A stretch of 64,000 nt of DNA from Nostoc sp. MS1 (lineage in GTDB: Bacteria > Cyanobacteriota > Cyanobacteriia > Cyanobacteriales > Nostocaceae): contig NZ_AP023442.1 in assembly GCF_019976755.1 (NCBI RefSeq), forward strand, positions 186,001 to 250,000, written 5' to 3'. The position numbers were made by a program, and so were the translations under genes. Positions 25,481 to 34,177 of this stretch are shown here, in pieces. Each line of letters begins with the position of its first letter. The stretch's first letter is position 1. The notes under the pieces are model-generated. The model saw nothing but the letters and a program-made list of their open reading frames with translations, was not told the DNA's origin and did not search any database.

Positions 25481-25984
25481 TTACCAGCTTTTAGTAATAA
25501 ACGGCAATAATCCAAACTCTTGACGAATTTCTAACAGCGAACTGTCCAGTATGGTTTCAAAGTCTAGAAATGGCACAAAACGCTGATGATTTCGAGTCTT
25601 TAACCACATTGAAATTAACTCTGGAAATAATCGTAACAACTCAAAAATTATAGAGATATATAGCCTAAACCAACCATGACGTTTGAGCAAATCTGCATAC
25701 ATAATGCTGACAGCAGGATTTTGGCGTTCACGCACCCAATCCCAAAATTTGAAATCACTTGTCCAGAATGTTAAGGCAAGGATTTTCAATTCATCATACA
25801 TACCCGTATCGCAGCCATAAATCACATGACTAACATCATGAGCTAATAAAATTCTGGCAAAATCCTCTGGTTGAGTACTGGGATGTGTTAAGTCCGCATT
25901 CACCATATAGTACTCCTCCAAACCTTGACATAAAGTTTGCTTGCTATTTTTGTTGATATATTGGGGTCTAGTCCGCAACGGCAT
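25481..25984 (-). CDS. Coq4-like protein
   Basis: 167 aa. The Coq4 metal-binding signature is present: His49-Asp50-x2-His53-x11-Glu65 (HDVSHVIYGCDTGMYDE). The preceding PEDFARILL and following helical region fit the Coq4 superfamily, known from ubiquinone biosynthesis in mitochondria and proteobacteria. Cyanobacteria use plastoquinone, so the role here is probably different. The gene is divergent from a TetR regulator with a palindrome between them, so it may be its target. Met27 (25906) is an alternative start. Confidence 0.65.
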   Translation of the reverse strand: MPLRTRPQYINKNSKQTLCQGLEEYYMVNADLTHPSTQPEDFARILLAHDVSHVIYGCDTGMYDELKILALTFWTSDFKFWDWVRERQNPAVSIMYADLLKRHGWFRLYISIIFELLRLFPELISMWLKTRNHQRFVPFLDFETILDSSLLEIRQEFGLLPFITKSW

Positions 25985-26002
25985 AAGTCTGTTTTTCCTT
26001 TG

Positions 26003-26029
26003 AATATCGACACTATTAGTATCGATATT
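26003..26029. promoter_or_regulatory. Candidate TetR operator (AATATCGA-n11-TCGATATT)
   Basis: A perfect 8-bp inverted repeat, AATATCGA (26003-26010) and TCGATATT (26022-26029), separated by 11 bp, lies in the 112-bp divergent gap between the Coq4-like gene and the TetR gene. Size and place suit a TetR dimer site that could control both genes. Confidence 0.6.
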
Positions 26030-26096
26030 ATTTCATCTCAATGTCAATTAATTCTTGAGCTTGTCGTAATTTGAGTGCATTAGAAGTTGTGGCTAT

Positions 26097-26687
26097 ATGA
26101 GTGAACCTGCTAAAAAACGCCCTGGAAGACCTCGTAGTATTGAGTCTCATCAGGCAATTCTTCAAGCAACAATTGATTTACTCATAGAAGTTGGTGTTGC
26201 AAATATTAGTGTTGATGCGATTGCCGCTCGTGCCGGGGTCGGAAAAACCACCATCTATCGACGATATTCTTCTAAAGAAGAATTGATCGCCGATGCCATT
26301 GAAAGTCTCAGGCAAGAAGTTGTGATTCCTGATACAGGGTCTTTCTGGGGTGATATCGATTTTTTAATTGAAAGTGCAGCACAACTTACACTTAATCCTT
26401 TTGGGCAACAAACTGTTGCAATGATTGTCAGCACTGCTTTAACTAATCCTCAGTTTGCTCAAATGTATTGGGCTAAGTACTTGCAACCACGAAGGCGAGC
26501 TTTTTCTATTGTTCTTGAACGTGCCAAATTGCGAGGTGAGCTTTTGACAAATGCTGAGTCTGATTTATTTTTTGACACAATTAGTAGTCTCATGCTTTAT
26601 GCGTCGGTTTTTCCACCCACTACTGAATCATGGTCAGTTTATGTTCGGCGGATGTTGAATTTTCTGTTCCAGGATAAGATGGCTTAA
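26097..26687 (+). CDS. TetR-family transcriptional regulator
   Basis: 196 aa. The basic arm KKRPGRPR (6-13) precedes a TetR helix-turn-helix (about 17-62): AILQATIDLLIEVGVANISV, AIAARAGVGKTTIYRRYSSK and ELIADAI. The C-terminal ligand domain is divergent and helical. It probably represses itself and the divergent Coq4-like gene through the palindrome at 26003-26029. The following GNAT and SnoaL-like genes, 28 and 29 bp apart, read in the same direction and may share the transcript. Confidence 0.9.
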   Translation: MSEPAKKRPGRPRSIESHQAILQATIDLLIEVGVANISVDAIAARAGVGKTTIYRRYSSKEELIADAIESLRQEVVIPDTGSFWGDIDFLIESAAQLTLNPFGQQTVAMIVSTALTNPQFAQMYWAKYLQPRRRAFSIVLERAKLRGELLTNAESDLFFDTISSLMLYASVFPPTTESWSVYVRRMLNFLFQDKMA

Positions 26688-26715
26688 AAAACTACTATAG
26701 GCGGCAGCCCATCAA

Positions 26716-27291
26716 GTGAATCCAAGCATAGAGCCTGTAATAACAAAACAATTGATTATACGCCGGATGGCACAGACAGATTTGCTTGATTTTTTAGCAT
26801 ATCAAACTCACCCGGAAGTTTTGCGCTATATGCCTGTACAACCACTGACTCAGGAAAAAGCCATCGACTTTCTTGACCGACAAGCAGTAGTGGAGATTGG
26901 CGATGAAGGTGGTTATATCGTGTTTGCCGTTCACCATATAGCCGATACCAAAATCATTGGTGAGGTTGGCATTAATCTCTTGCCAAAAGCACAAAGTAAA
27001 GGCGAAATCGGATGGTCACTTCACCCGAATTATCAAGGGCGTGGTTACGCCACACAAGCAGCACAAATATTACTTAGTTATAGTTTTACACACCTCAAAT
27101 TACACCGAATTACTTCAATTTGTGACACACGAAATACAGCATCATATATGCTTATGGAACGTCTCGGTATGCGGCGTGAAGGACATCTCAAACAAAGCCA
27201 GTTGATAAAAAGCGTGTGGCAAGACGAGTATATCTATGCCTTGCTATGTGAGGAATGGCTTTTTCGGCAGGACATTACCATAAGCAGGTAG
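26716..27291 (+). CDS. GNAT acetyltransferase, RimJ/RimL-type
   Basis: 191 aa, GTG start. It has LIIRRMAQTDLLDF at the N terminus and the acetyl-CoA loop YQGRGYATQAAQILLSYSF (about 113-131). HRITSICDTRNTASYMLMER then LGMRREG is the hallmark C-terminal part of the RimJ/RimL group. Substrate unknown: N-terminal residues, small molecules or antibiotics are possible. Located between TetR and SnoaL-like genes. Confidence 0.85.
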   Translation: MNPSIEPVITKQLIIRRMAQTDLLDFLAYQTHPEVLRYMPVQPLTQEKAIDFLDRQAVVEIGDEGGYIVFAVHHIADTKIIGEVGINLLPKAQSKGEIGWSLHPNYQGRGYATQAAQILLSYSFTHLKLHRITSICDTRNTASYMLMERLGMRREGHLKQSQLIKSVWQDEYIYALLCEEWLFRQDITISR

Positions 27292-27320
27292 AATCTGCAT
27301 AAATAGTAGGAGAAAAGTTA

Positions 27321-27743
27321 ATGACTGACCTTGATCAAAATAAGCAAATAATCCAGAATTTTGTCCAAGTCGTTTGGAATGGTCGAAATCTTGCAACACT
27401 GAAAGATTTCTGGACGGAGGATTGTATTAACCATGCGATGTCAAGTACAGAAAATTGTGGTATTGATGCACTTCGGGTTTATCATGAATCCTTCTTTGAT
27501 GATTTCTTCGCGGCGTTTCCCGATATCCAAATTGAGATTTTACAGCAGATAGCCCAAGGCGATAGGGTTGTTAGCTACATCACAAGTCACGGCAAGCATA
27601 CTGGGTCATTCTACGGCATTGCGCCAACTGGCAAGAGCATTTCGACATCGGTGATCCGCATTGATCGGATTCAAGATGGAAAAATTGCTGAACATTGGTC
27701 TGTTTCTGACGCAGCAGGTCTGATGCAGCAACTTCAATCTTGA
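27321..27743 (+). CDS. SnoaL-like/ester cyclase-type protein
   Basis: 140 aa. It has the SnoaL-like pattern: VVWNGRNLATLKDFWTEDCI, then FDDFFAAFPDIQIEILQQIA and GDRVVSYITSHGKHTGSFYG with GIAPTGKSISTSVIRIDRI. Such proteins form a small alpha+beta barrel and catalyse diverse reactions or bind ligands, so no substrate is assigned. AGGAG lies upstream of the ATG. Last gene of the TetR-led group. Confidence 0.8.
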   Translation: MTDLDQNKQIIQNFVQVVWNGRNLATLKDFWTEDCINHAMSSTENCGIDALRVYHESFFDDFFAAFPDIQIEILQQIAQGDRVVSYITSHGKHTGSFYGIAPTGKSISTSVIRIDRIQDGKIAEHWSVSDAAGLMQQLQS

Positions 27744-28054
27744 ACTACCAGTGATTTAATCCACATTCCGCACCCAAAACTGGCACACAGAGAAAGCAAT
27801 AAGTAAAATCAGAAAATTAGGAAAAATTAAGACAGTAAAACTACATAAGCCAAGCCAGCAGCAAAAAATCAGGTAGAAGTCAAAAAATCAATAAAATTAG
27901 TAGATCAAAAACTTCCCAGAATGAAAAGCTAGAAAGAGTTGATGGAATGCGGTGTGAAAATGAATTCGCCCTTTAATATTGAAGTAAAAAATCTAGACCA
28001 TCTGGGAATAGTAGCAGGAATAATAATAAATTCGATATTCATTCAGCACTCTAC
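27744..28054. other. Intergenic, no gene seen
   Basis: A 311-bp A-rich interval between convergent gene groups. No hairpin with a T-run and no repeat recognised. Confidence 0.4.
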
Positions 28055-28465
28055 TTATTGATTGACTAACCAAGTGCCAATGATTTTACTTAGTCCAACT
28101 GGTTGTTCGACAAAACCAAGCTTTTTATAAAAATTAACAGCATCATCAGTAAACAGATAAACGTGTTGCCCTGGCAAACTGCTTAGTAAAGTCTCTATCA
28201 TAGTTGTAGCGATTCCTTGGCGACGAAAAGGGGTGTAAGTCCAAACATCTACAATGTAAGCATTACAAACCCCATCAGATAAAACACGAGCAGTGCCGAT
28301 AATTTGATTTTGAGCATAAGCAATACAAGTAGCATAGCTGTTTTCAAAAGATGTTTTGAGTTGTTCACAGCTACGTCCATTGTCAAAATTATCTTGCTGT
28401 AAGGTAGTTTTCATTTCTTGCCAGTCAACATGATCTAAATCTGTTTTATAGGTGACATGAAGCAT
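28055..28465 (-). CDS. GNAT-family acetyltransferase
   Basis: 136 aa. Visible are QIIGTARVLSDGVCNAYIVD (strands beta 2-4), the acetyl-CoA loop RRQGIATTMIETLL (about 84-97) and the C-terminal VNFYKKLGFVEQP typical of small single-domain GNATs. Substrate unknown. It lies 78 bp downstream of the replication-type gene on the same strand, so it might be read through from that operon. Confidence 0.85.
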   Translation of the reverse strand: MLHVTYKTDLDHVDWQEMKTTLQQDNFDNGRSCEQLKTSFENSYATCIAYAQNQIIGTARVLSDGVCNAYIVDVWTYTPFRRQGIATTMIETLLSSLPGQHVYLFTDDAVNFYKKLGFVEQPVGLSKIIGTWLVNQ

Positions 28466-28543
28466 TAGATGATCAAATAGCTAATTACAGCAAATAACCT
28501 AGCATTAATTCGCAGCTAGAACTAGGCTAGAAGTAGCACAACT

Positions 28544-29644
28544 CTACTCTGTGACCGGATACCGCCGCATCATTTCCGCCAAAGCCACAGCCTCCCCATC
28601 CGGCGTATACACCACCTGCCCCGACATCGCAATCACAATCCTCTGCTGCCTCGCCCACTCAAACCAAGCGATCGCACCAGATTTAACCTGCGCTGACTCC
28701 GGTTTCCGTCCCTCCTTGCAAGCAGCCACAAACACAGCCTCCGGTGACTTGATTCCTTTCCAAGTCCGCACTGCCTCCTTTAAATAAGCGATCGCCCCCG
28801 GCACATTCTCCCAATACCGCTTGACGGTGCGCTGAATCTCCCCGTTTAACCGGAACTGCGGAGTACAAGGAATCTCCCTCAATTGCTGCAAAACGTCCTG
28901 AACTTCTTGATGACTGGGCTGTACTGATTTTTCCACAGGCTCGGTGTAATCATCATTACTAGAGTCTTCATGCTGAAAATTTGACGCAACCGGGACGGCG
29001 GAAGAATGACCATCATGAGTATCTTTCTCGCTAGTCGAGTCATTTTGTCCTGGTTCATCAACGTTCGCGGAGCGTCCCGTAGGGAAGTGAGAGATTTGGG
29101 GGAACTCTGATTCTGCGGCTTGACAAGTCCCTCCCTGGTCGCATTCCAAAATCTTGGCTTCCAGTCCCTCAGTTTTAAAAGGCTCAACAGCACTGTGTTG
29201 TTGTGAAGCGAAGTCTTTGAGAGGGAAGTCTTTGTTATGATCTGCCAACGGTGAGCAGTTCGATAGTTCAAAAGCGCTCACATCGATTTGCTGATTTTGA
29301 CAAATGCGATTCCATAAGGCTTGTACGTTCTCAACGTTAACTGTGAACCAGTTCGCCTGATACCAAGTTTTCTCGCTGTGACGGCACACATCAATCAACT
29401 TGAAATTGTCCCTCAAATTTGCGATCGCACGTCTGATTGCTGATGTTGTGAGAAATGGCAGTGTTTGCCCCCAATCCTTGAGTGTCTTCCAGAACCAACG
29501 CCTACCATCACGCTTGATGTGCTTGGAGATTTGACAGAAGTAATGAATCTGCTGGAGTATTACTGCTTCGGTTAAACCAATCTCTGCGGCCAACAAGGGA
29601 GGAACCAACAGAGGGGATTCTGGGGTGATTAGTTTACTTGTCAT
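28544..29644 (-). CDS. Plasmid replication-type protein with N-terminal winged helix
   Basis: 366 aa. Residues about 12-100 (LLAAEIGLTEAVILQQIHYF, WFWKTLKDWGQTLPFLTTSA, AIANLRDNFKLIDV) form a winged-helix domain like that of plasmid or phage replication initiators and DnaD-like proteins. A low-complexity acidic linker (about 150-240) contains an interspersed-repeat-derived FPTGRSANVDEPG. The C-terminal domain (PQFRLNGEIQRTVKRYWENV to the end) is conserved, since a fragment of another copy is at 24310-24455. Probably needed for plasmid replication, an inference from domain and context. Third gene of the minus-strand operon. Confidence 0.6.
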   Translation of the reverse strand: MTSKLITPESPLLVPPLLAAEIGLTEAVILQQIHYFCQISKHIKRDGRRWFWKTLKDWGQTLPFLTTSAIRRAIANLRDNFKLIDVCRHSEKTWYQANWFTVNVENVQALWNRICQNQQIDVSAFELSNCSPLADHNKDFPLKDFASQQHSAVEPFKTEGLEAKILECDQGGTCQAAESEFPQISHFPTGRSANVDEPGQNDSTSEKDTHDGHSSAVPVASNFQHEDSSNDDYTEPVEKSVQPSHQEVQDVLQQLREIPCTPQFRLNGEIQRTVKRYWENVPGAIAYLKEAVRTWKGIKSPEAVFVAACKEGRKPESAQVKSGAIAWFEWARQQRIVIAMSGQVVYTPDGEAVALAEMMRRYPVTE

Positions 29645-29660
29645 ATTTTTAACTCAATGT

Positions 29661-30470
29661 CTAAAACGGCATATTTTCTTGGTCTTCTTGGGGTGCTTGT
29701 GACCAAAATTCTCGAAGTGCTTGAAGTTTTGCGGCTTGCAACCGTTGTTTTTCTTCGGGGGATACTTCACCGACTAACTGCGCTACTTCATCTCGTTGCT
29801 GTTCCTTCAACTGCTCAACACTGACAGAGGGCAAGGCTAAAGGTTCAGTTTGACCCTGTTGCGATGGGCGGAAATTGCAGCGACGGTACAGAAAACGGAA
29901 GTGGCGTTTATCTTGTGGGGGTAACTGGTTCCACACTTGGGCATCCCAGCCGGGGGGCATAAAGTCGGATGATGGAGGCAGTAGGCTTTGAACTTGGGCT
30001 TGCAATTGGGCGATAGCTTCTTGCATGGCAGGGATAGACTGAAGCAAAGCCATCTGCTCTGCACTGAGAGTTTGTGGCGAATAACCCGTCTGCGACCAGA
30101 TGAATACCCTCAGCCCTGCCCTGGCAACCATACGGTAATTTTCAACGGCGATCGCTTTGCCTTTGTACTTTCGAGCATCAACAGCGTAATATTCCAGAAT
30201 CGCGTGGCAAAGTTCGTCAATTATGTACAAGCTATTTTGGGTATCGTTCGTTATGAGCCTCCAGTCTTTACCAGCTAAATGTTTTAGCGATTCTGCTAAG
30301 TCGTTCGTTATGGGGTCACAATCACGAATCTTGTTGAGCAATTGGGTGATGGCAGGTTGATCTACACCGCAGAAATTAGCTAAAGCTGTGACGGTCATTC
30401 CACTTACACCGTCGCTGGTGCGGGTACAGAATCCTAACTCGTCCTGAATCTGAAACGTAATTGCATCCAT
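29661..30470 (-). CDS. Hypothetical plasmid protein with HTH-like N terminus, 269 aa
   Basis: Residues about 24-50 (GMTVTALANFCGVDQPAITQ, LLNKI) look like a helix-turn-helix. The middle has YKGKAIAVENYRMVARAGLR, and a Gln/Pro-rich section and an acidic helical C terminus follow. It lies 16 bp upstream of the replication-type gene and 86 bp after the 528-aa gene on the same strand. It may be a replication or copy-control partner; no firm family assignment. Confidence 0.55.
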   Translation of the reverse strand: MDAITFQIQDELGFCTRTSDGVSGMTVTALANFCGVDQPAITQLLNKIRDCDPITNDLAESLKHLAGKDWRLITNDTQNSLYIIDELCHAILEYYAVDARKYKGKAIAVENYRMVARAGLRVFIWSQTGYSPQTLSAEQMALLQSIPAMQEAIAQLQAQVQSLLPPSSDFMPPGWDAQVWNQLPPQDKRHFRFLYRRCNFRPSQQGQTEPLALPSVSVEQLKEQQRDEVAQLVGEVSPEEKQRLQAAKLQALREFWSQAPQEDQENMPF

Positions 30471-30556
30471 ATATATTTCTCCAATTTTTGGCGCATGAAA
30501 ATATCGGCAGCACTTCAGCCATGCCGCATTCGGTTGTTTGGGTTATCTAGTAATCG

Positions 30557-32143
30557 CTAGTCCGACAACAGCCGTAACTCGTCCTTGGAATGTCGGAATG
30601 ATTTTTCAGTTCGCTCTTTCCAGTGATCCCACGCCACCCAGACATCAGTACCCAAGTCTTGAATAACTTCACCTCTGGCGTTGTATAAAGCGAAGTACGG
30701 GTCATTGTGGGCAACGATGGAACCCACAGTTATAGTTTTGGGTTGTGCAGCTTTCTCTAATTCGGTGATTAGTTGTACCTCTTGTGGGGTTAACTGGGCT
30801 AAGTAATCTTCTTCAATCACCTCGTACTCTTGCGCCACACTCAAATAGTCTTGCCAAGTACACCCAGGCTTGGACAGCACTGCCTGAATATCACTCACCG
30901 CTTGGGGCAATAGTTGCAGTTGCTCGGCTCGATATGCGATCGCCTGTGGGGTCGGTTCACTCCCCAGTATTAACGCCGCAGCTTGCAAGGCTTGGGTATT
31001 GTTCATAGCACTGGCCAAATTCCCCAAAGCAATACCCATCAGGCGTAAGCACTCTTGGGCATTCTCCTTTGGTGGTTCTTGGGCAAGCGATCGCAAGTCA
31101 AGTGTTTTCTCTAGAGCTTCCTTAACTTCTTTGTTTAATGCCTTAGCCGCTTGCTTGGTCAGAGTATTCCCCCATTGCTGGGTGGGACGTTCTGTAAGCG
31201 CGTTCTCTAGCTCCTCAATACGCTGCTTTAACTGCTGGTTCTCGTATTCCAACTGTCTCAGTGCTTCCATCTCATCCAAGCGTTGTTGTAACTGGATGTT
31301 TTGCACCTTCTGTTGCTGAAATAGTAGTTGCAATGATTGGATTTGTTCTTTTACCTGTTCTTCGGCTCTAGCATTGGCTTCGGAGAGTAACCCAATCCTT
31401 AACTCCTGTTCTAGCCGTTCCAATTCTTGCTGGTGTTGCTGCTTCAATGCGGCGATCGCTTCGGCATATTCTGGAGGATAAGCCCTTTCACTACTAAATG
31501 ACTCAATTACGTCATTACTCAAGTTAGTCAAATCATCATTGTTTACTAACAACTTCTCACCATCGGCAAAGGTGACAATCTGCTGGCTTGGGTTCGGTGC
31601 GTCCGCTTCAATGCTTCCTCCATCTCCATATCTGGGGTGAGAGGGTGACGTTACTTTGACCCTATTGGATTTAGGAACCACTGCTTCCTGAGATGGGGCT
31701 TTTATGCGTGGGCGTGGTTGGCGAGGAAGGACTTTGTTAGCCGCAGCCGCAAAATCCGATTCACTAGGGGAAGAGTTTTCTTGCACTGCGATCGCTACAG
31801 CTTCCCTTAGTTTTTCTGGTTCATTGACTAAACGCAGCAAAGGACGGGCTTGGCGTTCATTCTTGATGTGCTGCCCTAACTCGCCAACCGTATCGATTAC
31901 TTTCTTCGCCCCTAGCAGTTGGTTAATTCGCCGGAAGCCTCCCCAGTCCGATAGTTCATGCTGGCAGTATTCTTTAAAACTGGTGTACCCGGCTTCAAGG
32001 TACATCTGTTTATCTCGCATCTGCAATATTTCCTCAACAGCTTGCGACTCAAAGCGGTCAATGGAAGTAAACGTTTCTTTGATGCTGTCATTGAGAATAC
32101 TGTAGCGAGGTGCTGATATTTCTTCGCGGTCTAGTGTCAGCAT
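30557..32143 (-). CDS. Coiled-coil plasmid protein with N-terminal DNA-binding-like domain, 528 aa
   Basis: The N-terminal ~130 residues (TSFKEYCQHELSDWGGFRRI, NQLLGAKKVIDTVGELGQ) resemble a helical DNA-binding domain found in phage and plasmid proteins. A small beta segment follows (VKVTSPSHPRYGDGGSIEA, about 160-205), then a long coiled coil (about 232-330, rich in Gln/Glu/Leu heptads). The C-terminal region has VGSIVAHNDPYFALYNARGE. The architecture suits a partition or segregation-type protein, but no ParA is next to it. First gene of the three-gene minus-strand operon. Confidence 0.6.
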   Translation of the reverse strand: MLTLDREEISAPRYSILNDSIKETFTSIDRFESQAVEEILQMRDKQMYLEAGYTSFKEYCQHELSDWGGFRRINQLLGAKKVIDTVGELGQHIKNERQARPLLRLVNEPEKLREAVAIAVQENSSPSESDFAAAANKVLPRQPRPRIKAPSQEAVVPKSNRVKVTSPSHPRYGDGGSIEADAPNPSQQIVTFADGEKLLVNNDDLTNLSNDVIESFSSERAYPPEYAEAIAALKQQHQQELERLEQELRIGLLSEANARAEEQVKEQIQSLQLLFQQQKVQNIQLQQRLDEMEALRQLEYENQQLKQRIEELENALTERPTQQWGNTLTKQAAKALNKEVKEALEKTLDLRSLAQEPPKENAQECLRLMGIALGNLASAMNNTQALQAAALILGSEPTPQAIAYRAEQLQLLPQAVSDIQAVLSKPGCTWQDYLSVAQEYEVIEEDYLAQLTPQEVQLITELEKAAQPKTITVGSIVAHNDPYFALYNARGEVIQDLGTDVWVAWDHWKERTEKSFRHSKDELRLLSD

Positions 32144-32321
32144 ATGTATTGCCCACTATTGGTAAATGCACGAAAACAGTCACGGACGCATAACCAAAGT
32201 GAACATTGATGCTGATCTGGTGGTTTACACCTTAAATGTGTCAGCATTATATGTAGCTCACTTTGTGGTTAACGGATTGAGCAGGCGATCGCATTGCTTT
32301 GGTCGGCGGCGATCGCTTCTA

Positions 32322-32690
32322 CTAAGCCGCAGACGAAGTTAAAGAATCTTCTACTTGAGCTTGAGAATTAGTTTGACGAGATTTTCTTTGTTGAGTAGAT
32401 GCTCTGGCTCCTTTGATTTCATGAGTCTCATCAACCACAGGGTTAGGGCCACGAACATAAGTAATTAAATCAGTTGGAGTAATTTCTCCTTCTAAATCCT
32501 GTGCAAGTCTGTTTAAGGCTTCACAGAGGTTATTTAAGATTTCTCCATCTAACCGAGGCATAGTTCGAGCATTACGTAGGTTAGAAACGGAATTAGCACT
32601 GACACCCATTTGATCGGCAAGGTCACGGGCTTTAATGTTATGCCTTGCCATGACTTCTTTTAATCTCCACTTAATCAAGGCTTGATTCAT
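32322..32690 (-). CDS. Cro/CI-type (XRE) helix-turn-helix regulator
   Basis: 122 aa. The HTH is at about 8-65: LKEVMARHNIKARDLADQMG, VSANSVSNLRNARTMPRLDG, LNNLCEALN. The C-terminal half is disordered, basic and Gln/Ser-rich. It lies 178 bp upstream of the 528-aa gene on the same strand. Three 21-bp repeats start 63 bp upstream of its ATG and could be its own operator. The gap 32144-32321 contains an imperfect inverted AACCAAAGTGA/TCACTTTGTGGTT pair. Confidence 0.8.
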   Translation of the reverse strand: MNQALIKWRLKEVMARHNIKARDLADQMGVSANSVSNLRNARTMPRLDGEILNNLCEALNRLAQDLEGEITPTDLITYVRGPNPVVDETHEIKGARASTQQRKSRQTNSQAQVEDSLTSSAA

Positions 32691-32752
32691 AATTCTACAC
32701 TTTAAGCTTACTTCTATCCCTACTGTACCACAAATAATATATATTTAGACTG

Positions 32753-32815
32753 GATAAATACAGTACAGATTTTAATAAATCCAGTTTTAGGCTTGATAAA
32801 TCCAGTATTATGCTT
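32753..32815. repeat. Three tandem 21-bp repeats (iteron-like)
   Basis: Units begin at 32753 (GATAAATACAGTA), 32774 (AATAAATCCAGTT) and 32795 (GATAAATCCAGTA), exactly 21 bp apart. The second and third also share TTAGGCTT/TTATGCTT. Two helical turns per unit puts binding sites on one DNA face, as in plasmid iterons or operator arrays. They lie upstream of the XRE gene in gene-free AT-rich DNA (32691-33072). Confidence 0.65.
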
Positions 32816-33072
32816 TATATTAATAAGTAAGGACAGCAAAAAGCAAACTGCATCTGTTCTAACTACGTGAAAGTTTGGGTCTACAGAACCTTGGAAACTA
32901 AATAGCTTCAAGACATCACTCAGCACAAGTAAATCAATAATCAACTTCTGCAACCATAGATTTTTGTCTTGCTAATACTCAAGTGCTACTGCTGGCTTTG
33001 ACTTTCTTTATGGCTACGCCAAATCAGTATGAGTGCGTTGTGGCTCCCCCACAACGTTGTCCGAAAAAAACA

Positions 33073-33111
33073 AAGGCGATCGCTCGGCCTGGAAAACTTT
33101 GCGATCGCCTT
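33073..33111 (+). promoter_or_regulatory. HIP1-containing leader hairpin
   Basis: AAGGCGATCGC (33073-33083) and GCGATCGCCTT (33101-33111) form a perfect 11-bp stem with a 17-base loop, 25 bases before the ATG at 33137; an AAGGA ribosome binding site follows the stem. It could modulate translation of the three-repeat protein or simply be paired HIP1 repeats. Confidence 0.4.
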
Positions 33112-33136
33112 CTACCCTTTAGTAAGGATCTTCATT

Positions 33137-34033
33137 ATGGCTTATACCGCACATAGACAGCAACCCGTCAGCGAACAAACCCTAGCCCAAGCTGAACTAC
33201 AGCAGTACATCAACCAGCAAGCGCAAGCTATAGCACCGGAAGAACTGACCACGGTAGAAATCCACTCCCATCACTTTGAAATCTTTGCTGGTAAACAACT
33301 CATCGCATATATCACCTACGACCATAGCGACTTCATCACCCAACGATGGGTAGTCATGGTGCAAGGGAACGAGATTTTCCGCCACAACACCATTGCCCAT
33401 TGCCTGCGTTACGTTGAATGGCATCATAAGGATGGCTCACTCCCAGCCCCACTACCTGCACCAATCGAATATCCTGAAGTTCCCACCATTGCAGAAATCT
33501 CCTTCTACGACCAAGAAGTAATCGTTGATGGTCAACTTATTGCCAGCGTTGAGTTAGATAATGACAACCATGCAGATTTGTACTGGCGAGTCCTGGTTAA
33601 TAACGTTGAGATTTATCGAAACATCACCCCTGCCAGATGCCACAGCTACGTTAAACAAGCTTATCAGCAAGGTATGTTACCAGTGCAGACACAAGAAGAA
33701 CCATGCACGACTGGTAATGAAATCATGGCTGAGATTGCCCAAGCTTGTGAACAGTGCGGGTTAGAACTTCTCGATGATGGGATTTATACCCGTGATGGTG
33801 AGAAATTGGGCGAAGTCGGCTTTACTGATGGCAACTGGTGGGTCATCCGGGCTTCTTCAGTTGGGCAGCAGAAGGCGGCGTGTGAGTCGGTGATCGCTCT
33901 TGTGCGCTCACTGTTGCAAGTTGAGGTTGTCGATTGGGATGAACTTTTGGATAAGGCTTTTGACGAGCTAACGGCTGACGAGTGGTTACTGATGATGGAA
34001 TCTGAGCCAGTACAGGAATTAGTAGCGGCTTAG
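33137..34033 (+). CDS. Three-repeat hypothetical plasmid protein, 298 aa
   Basis: I chose ATG 33137 (MAYTAHRQQP), which follows AAGGA; an open frame back to 33029 runs through the leader hairpin. The protein has three copies of a ~60-residue domain. Repeat 1 (about 41-100): FEIFAGKQLIAYITYDH, RWVVMVQGNEIFRHNTIAHC. Repeat 2 (120-180): EVIVDGQLIASVELDN, YWRVLVNNVEIYRNITPARC. A diverged repeat 3 (about 205-260): GIYTRDGEKLGEVGFTDGNW, WVIRASSVGQQKAACESV. The fold reads as beta hairpins plus a helix. The C-terminal tail is acidic. Function unknown. Confidence 0.7.
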   Translation: MAYTAHRQQPVSEQTLAQAELQQYINQQAQAIAPEELTTVEIHSHHFEIFAGKQLIAYITYDHSDFITQRWVVMVQGNEIFRHNTIAHCLRYVEWHHKDGSLPAPLPAPIEYPEVPTIAEISFYDQEVIVDGQLIASVELDNDNHADLYWRVLVNNVEIYRNITPARCHSYVKQAYQQGMLPVQTQEEPCTTGNEIMAEIAQACEQCGLELLDDGIYTRDGEKLGEVGFTDGNWWVIRASSVGQQKAACESVIALVRSLLQVEVVDWDELLDKAFDELTADEWLLMMESEPVQELVAA

Positions 34034-34043
34034 TTTAGGGAAA

Positions 34044-34074
34044 TAGTGGGCATCACTGCCCACTACTATCTTTT
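34044..34074 (+). terminator. Terminator after the three-repeat gene
   Basis: TAGTGGGCA (34044-34052), loop TCAC, TGCCCACTA (34057-34065), then CTATCTTTT. A 9-bp stem just 11 bp after the stop codon. Confidence 0.65.
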
Positions 34075-34177
34075 GATGAAAGAACTTATTGCCCTAAATA
34101 ATAATCACCAGCAATTGGGGCAACCTCAGTAATTCTGTCCTAATTGCTCCCCCAACCCTTCAACCATCAGCATATTT

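Noticed and set aside
30999..32105. Plus-strand frames opposite the 528-aa coiled-coil gene
   Set aside because: Ser/Cys-rich antisense products mirroring Glu/Gln-rich coiled-coil codons; no independent support.
32753..32815. CRISPR-like array
   Set aside because: Repeats are tandem 21-mers without spacers and there are no cas genes.
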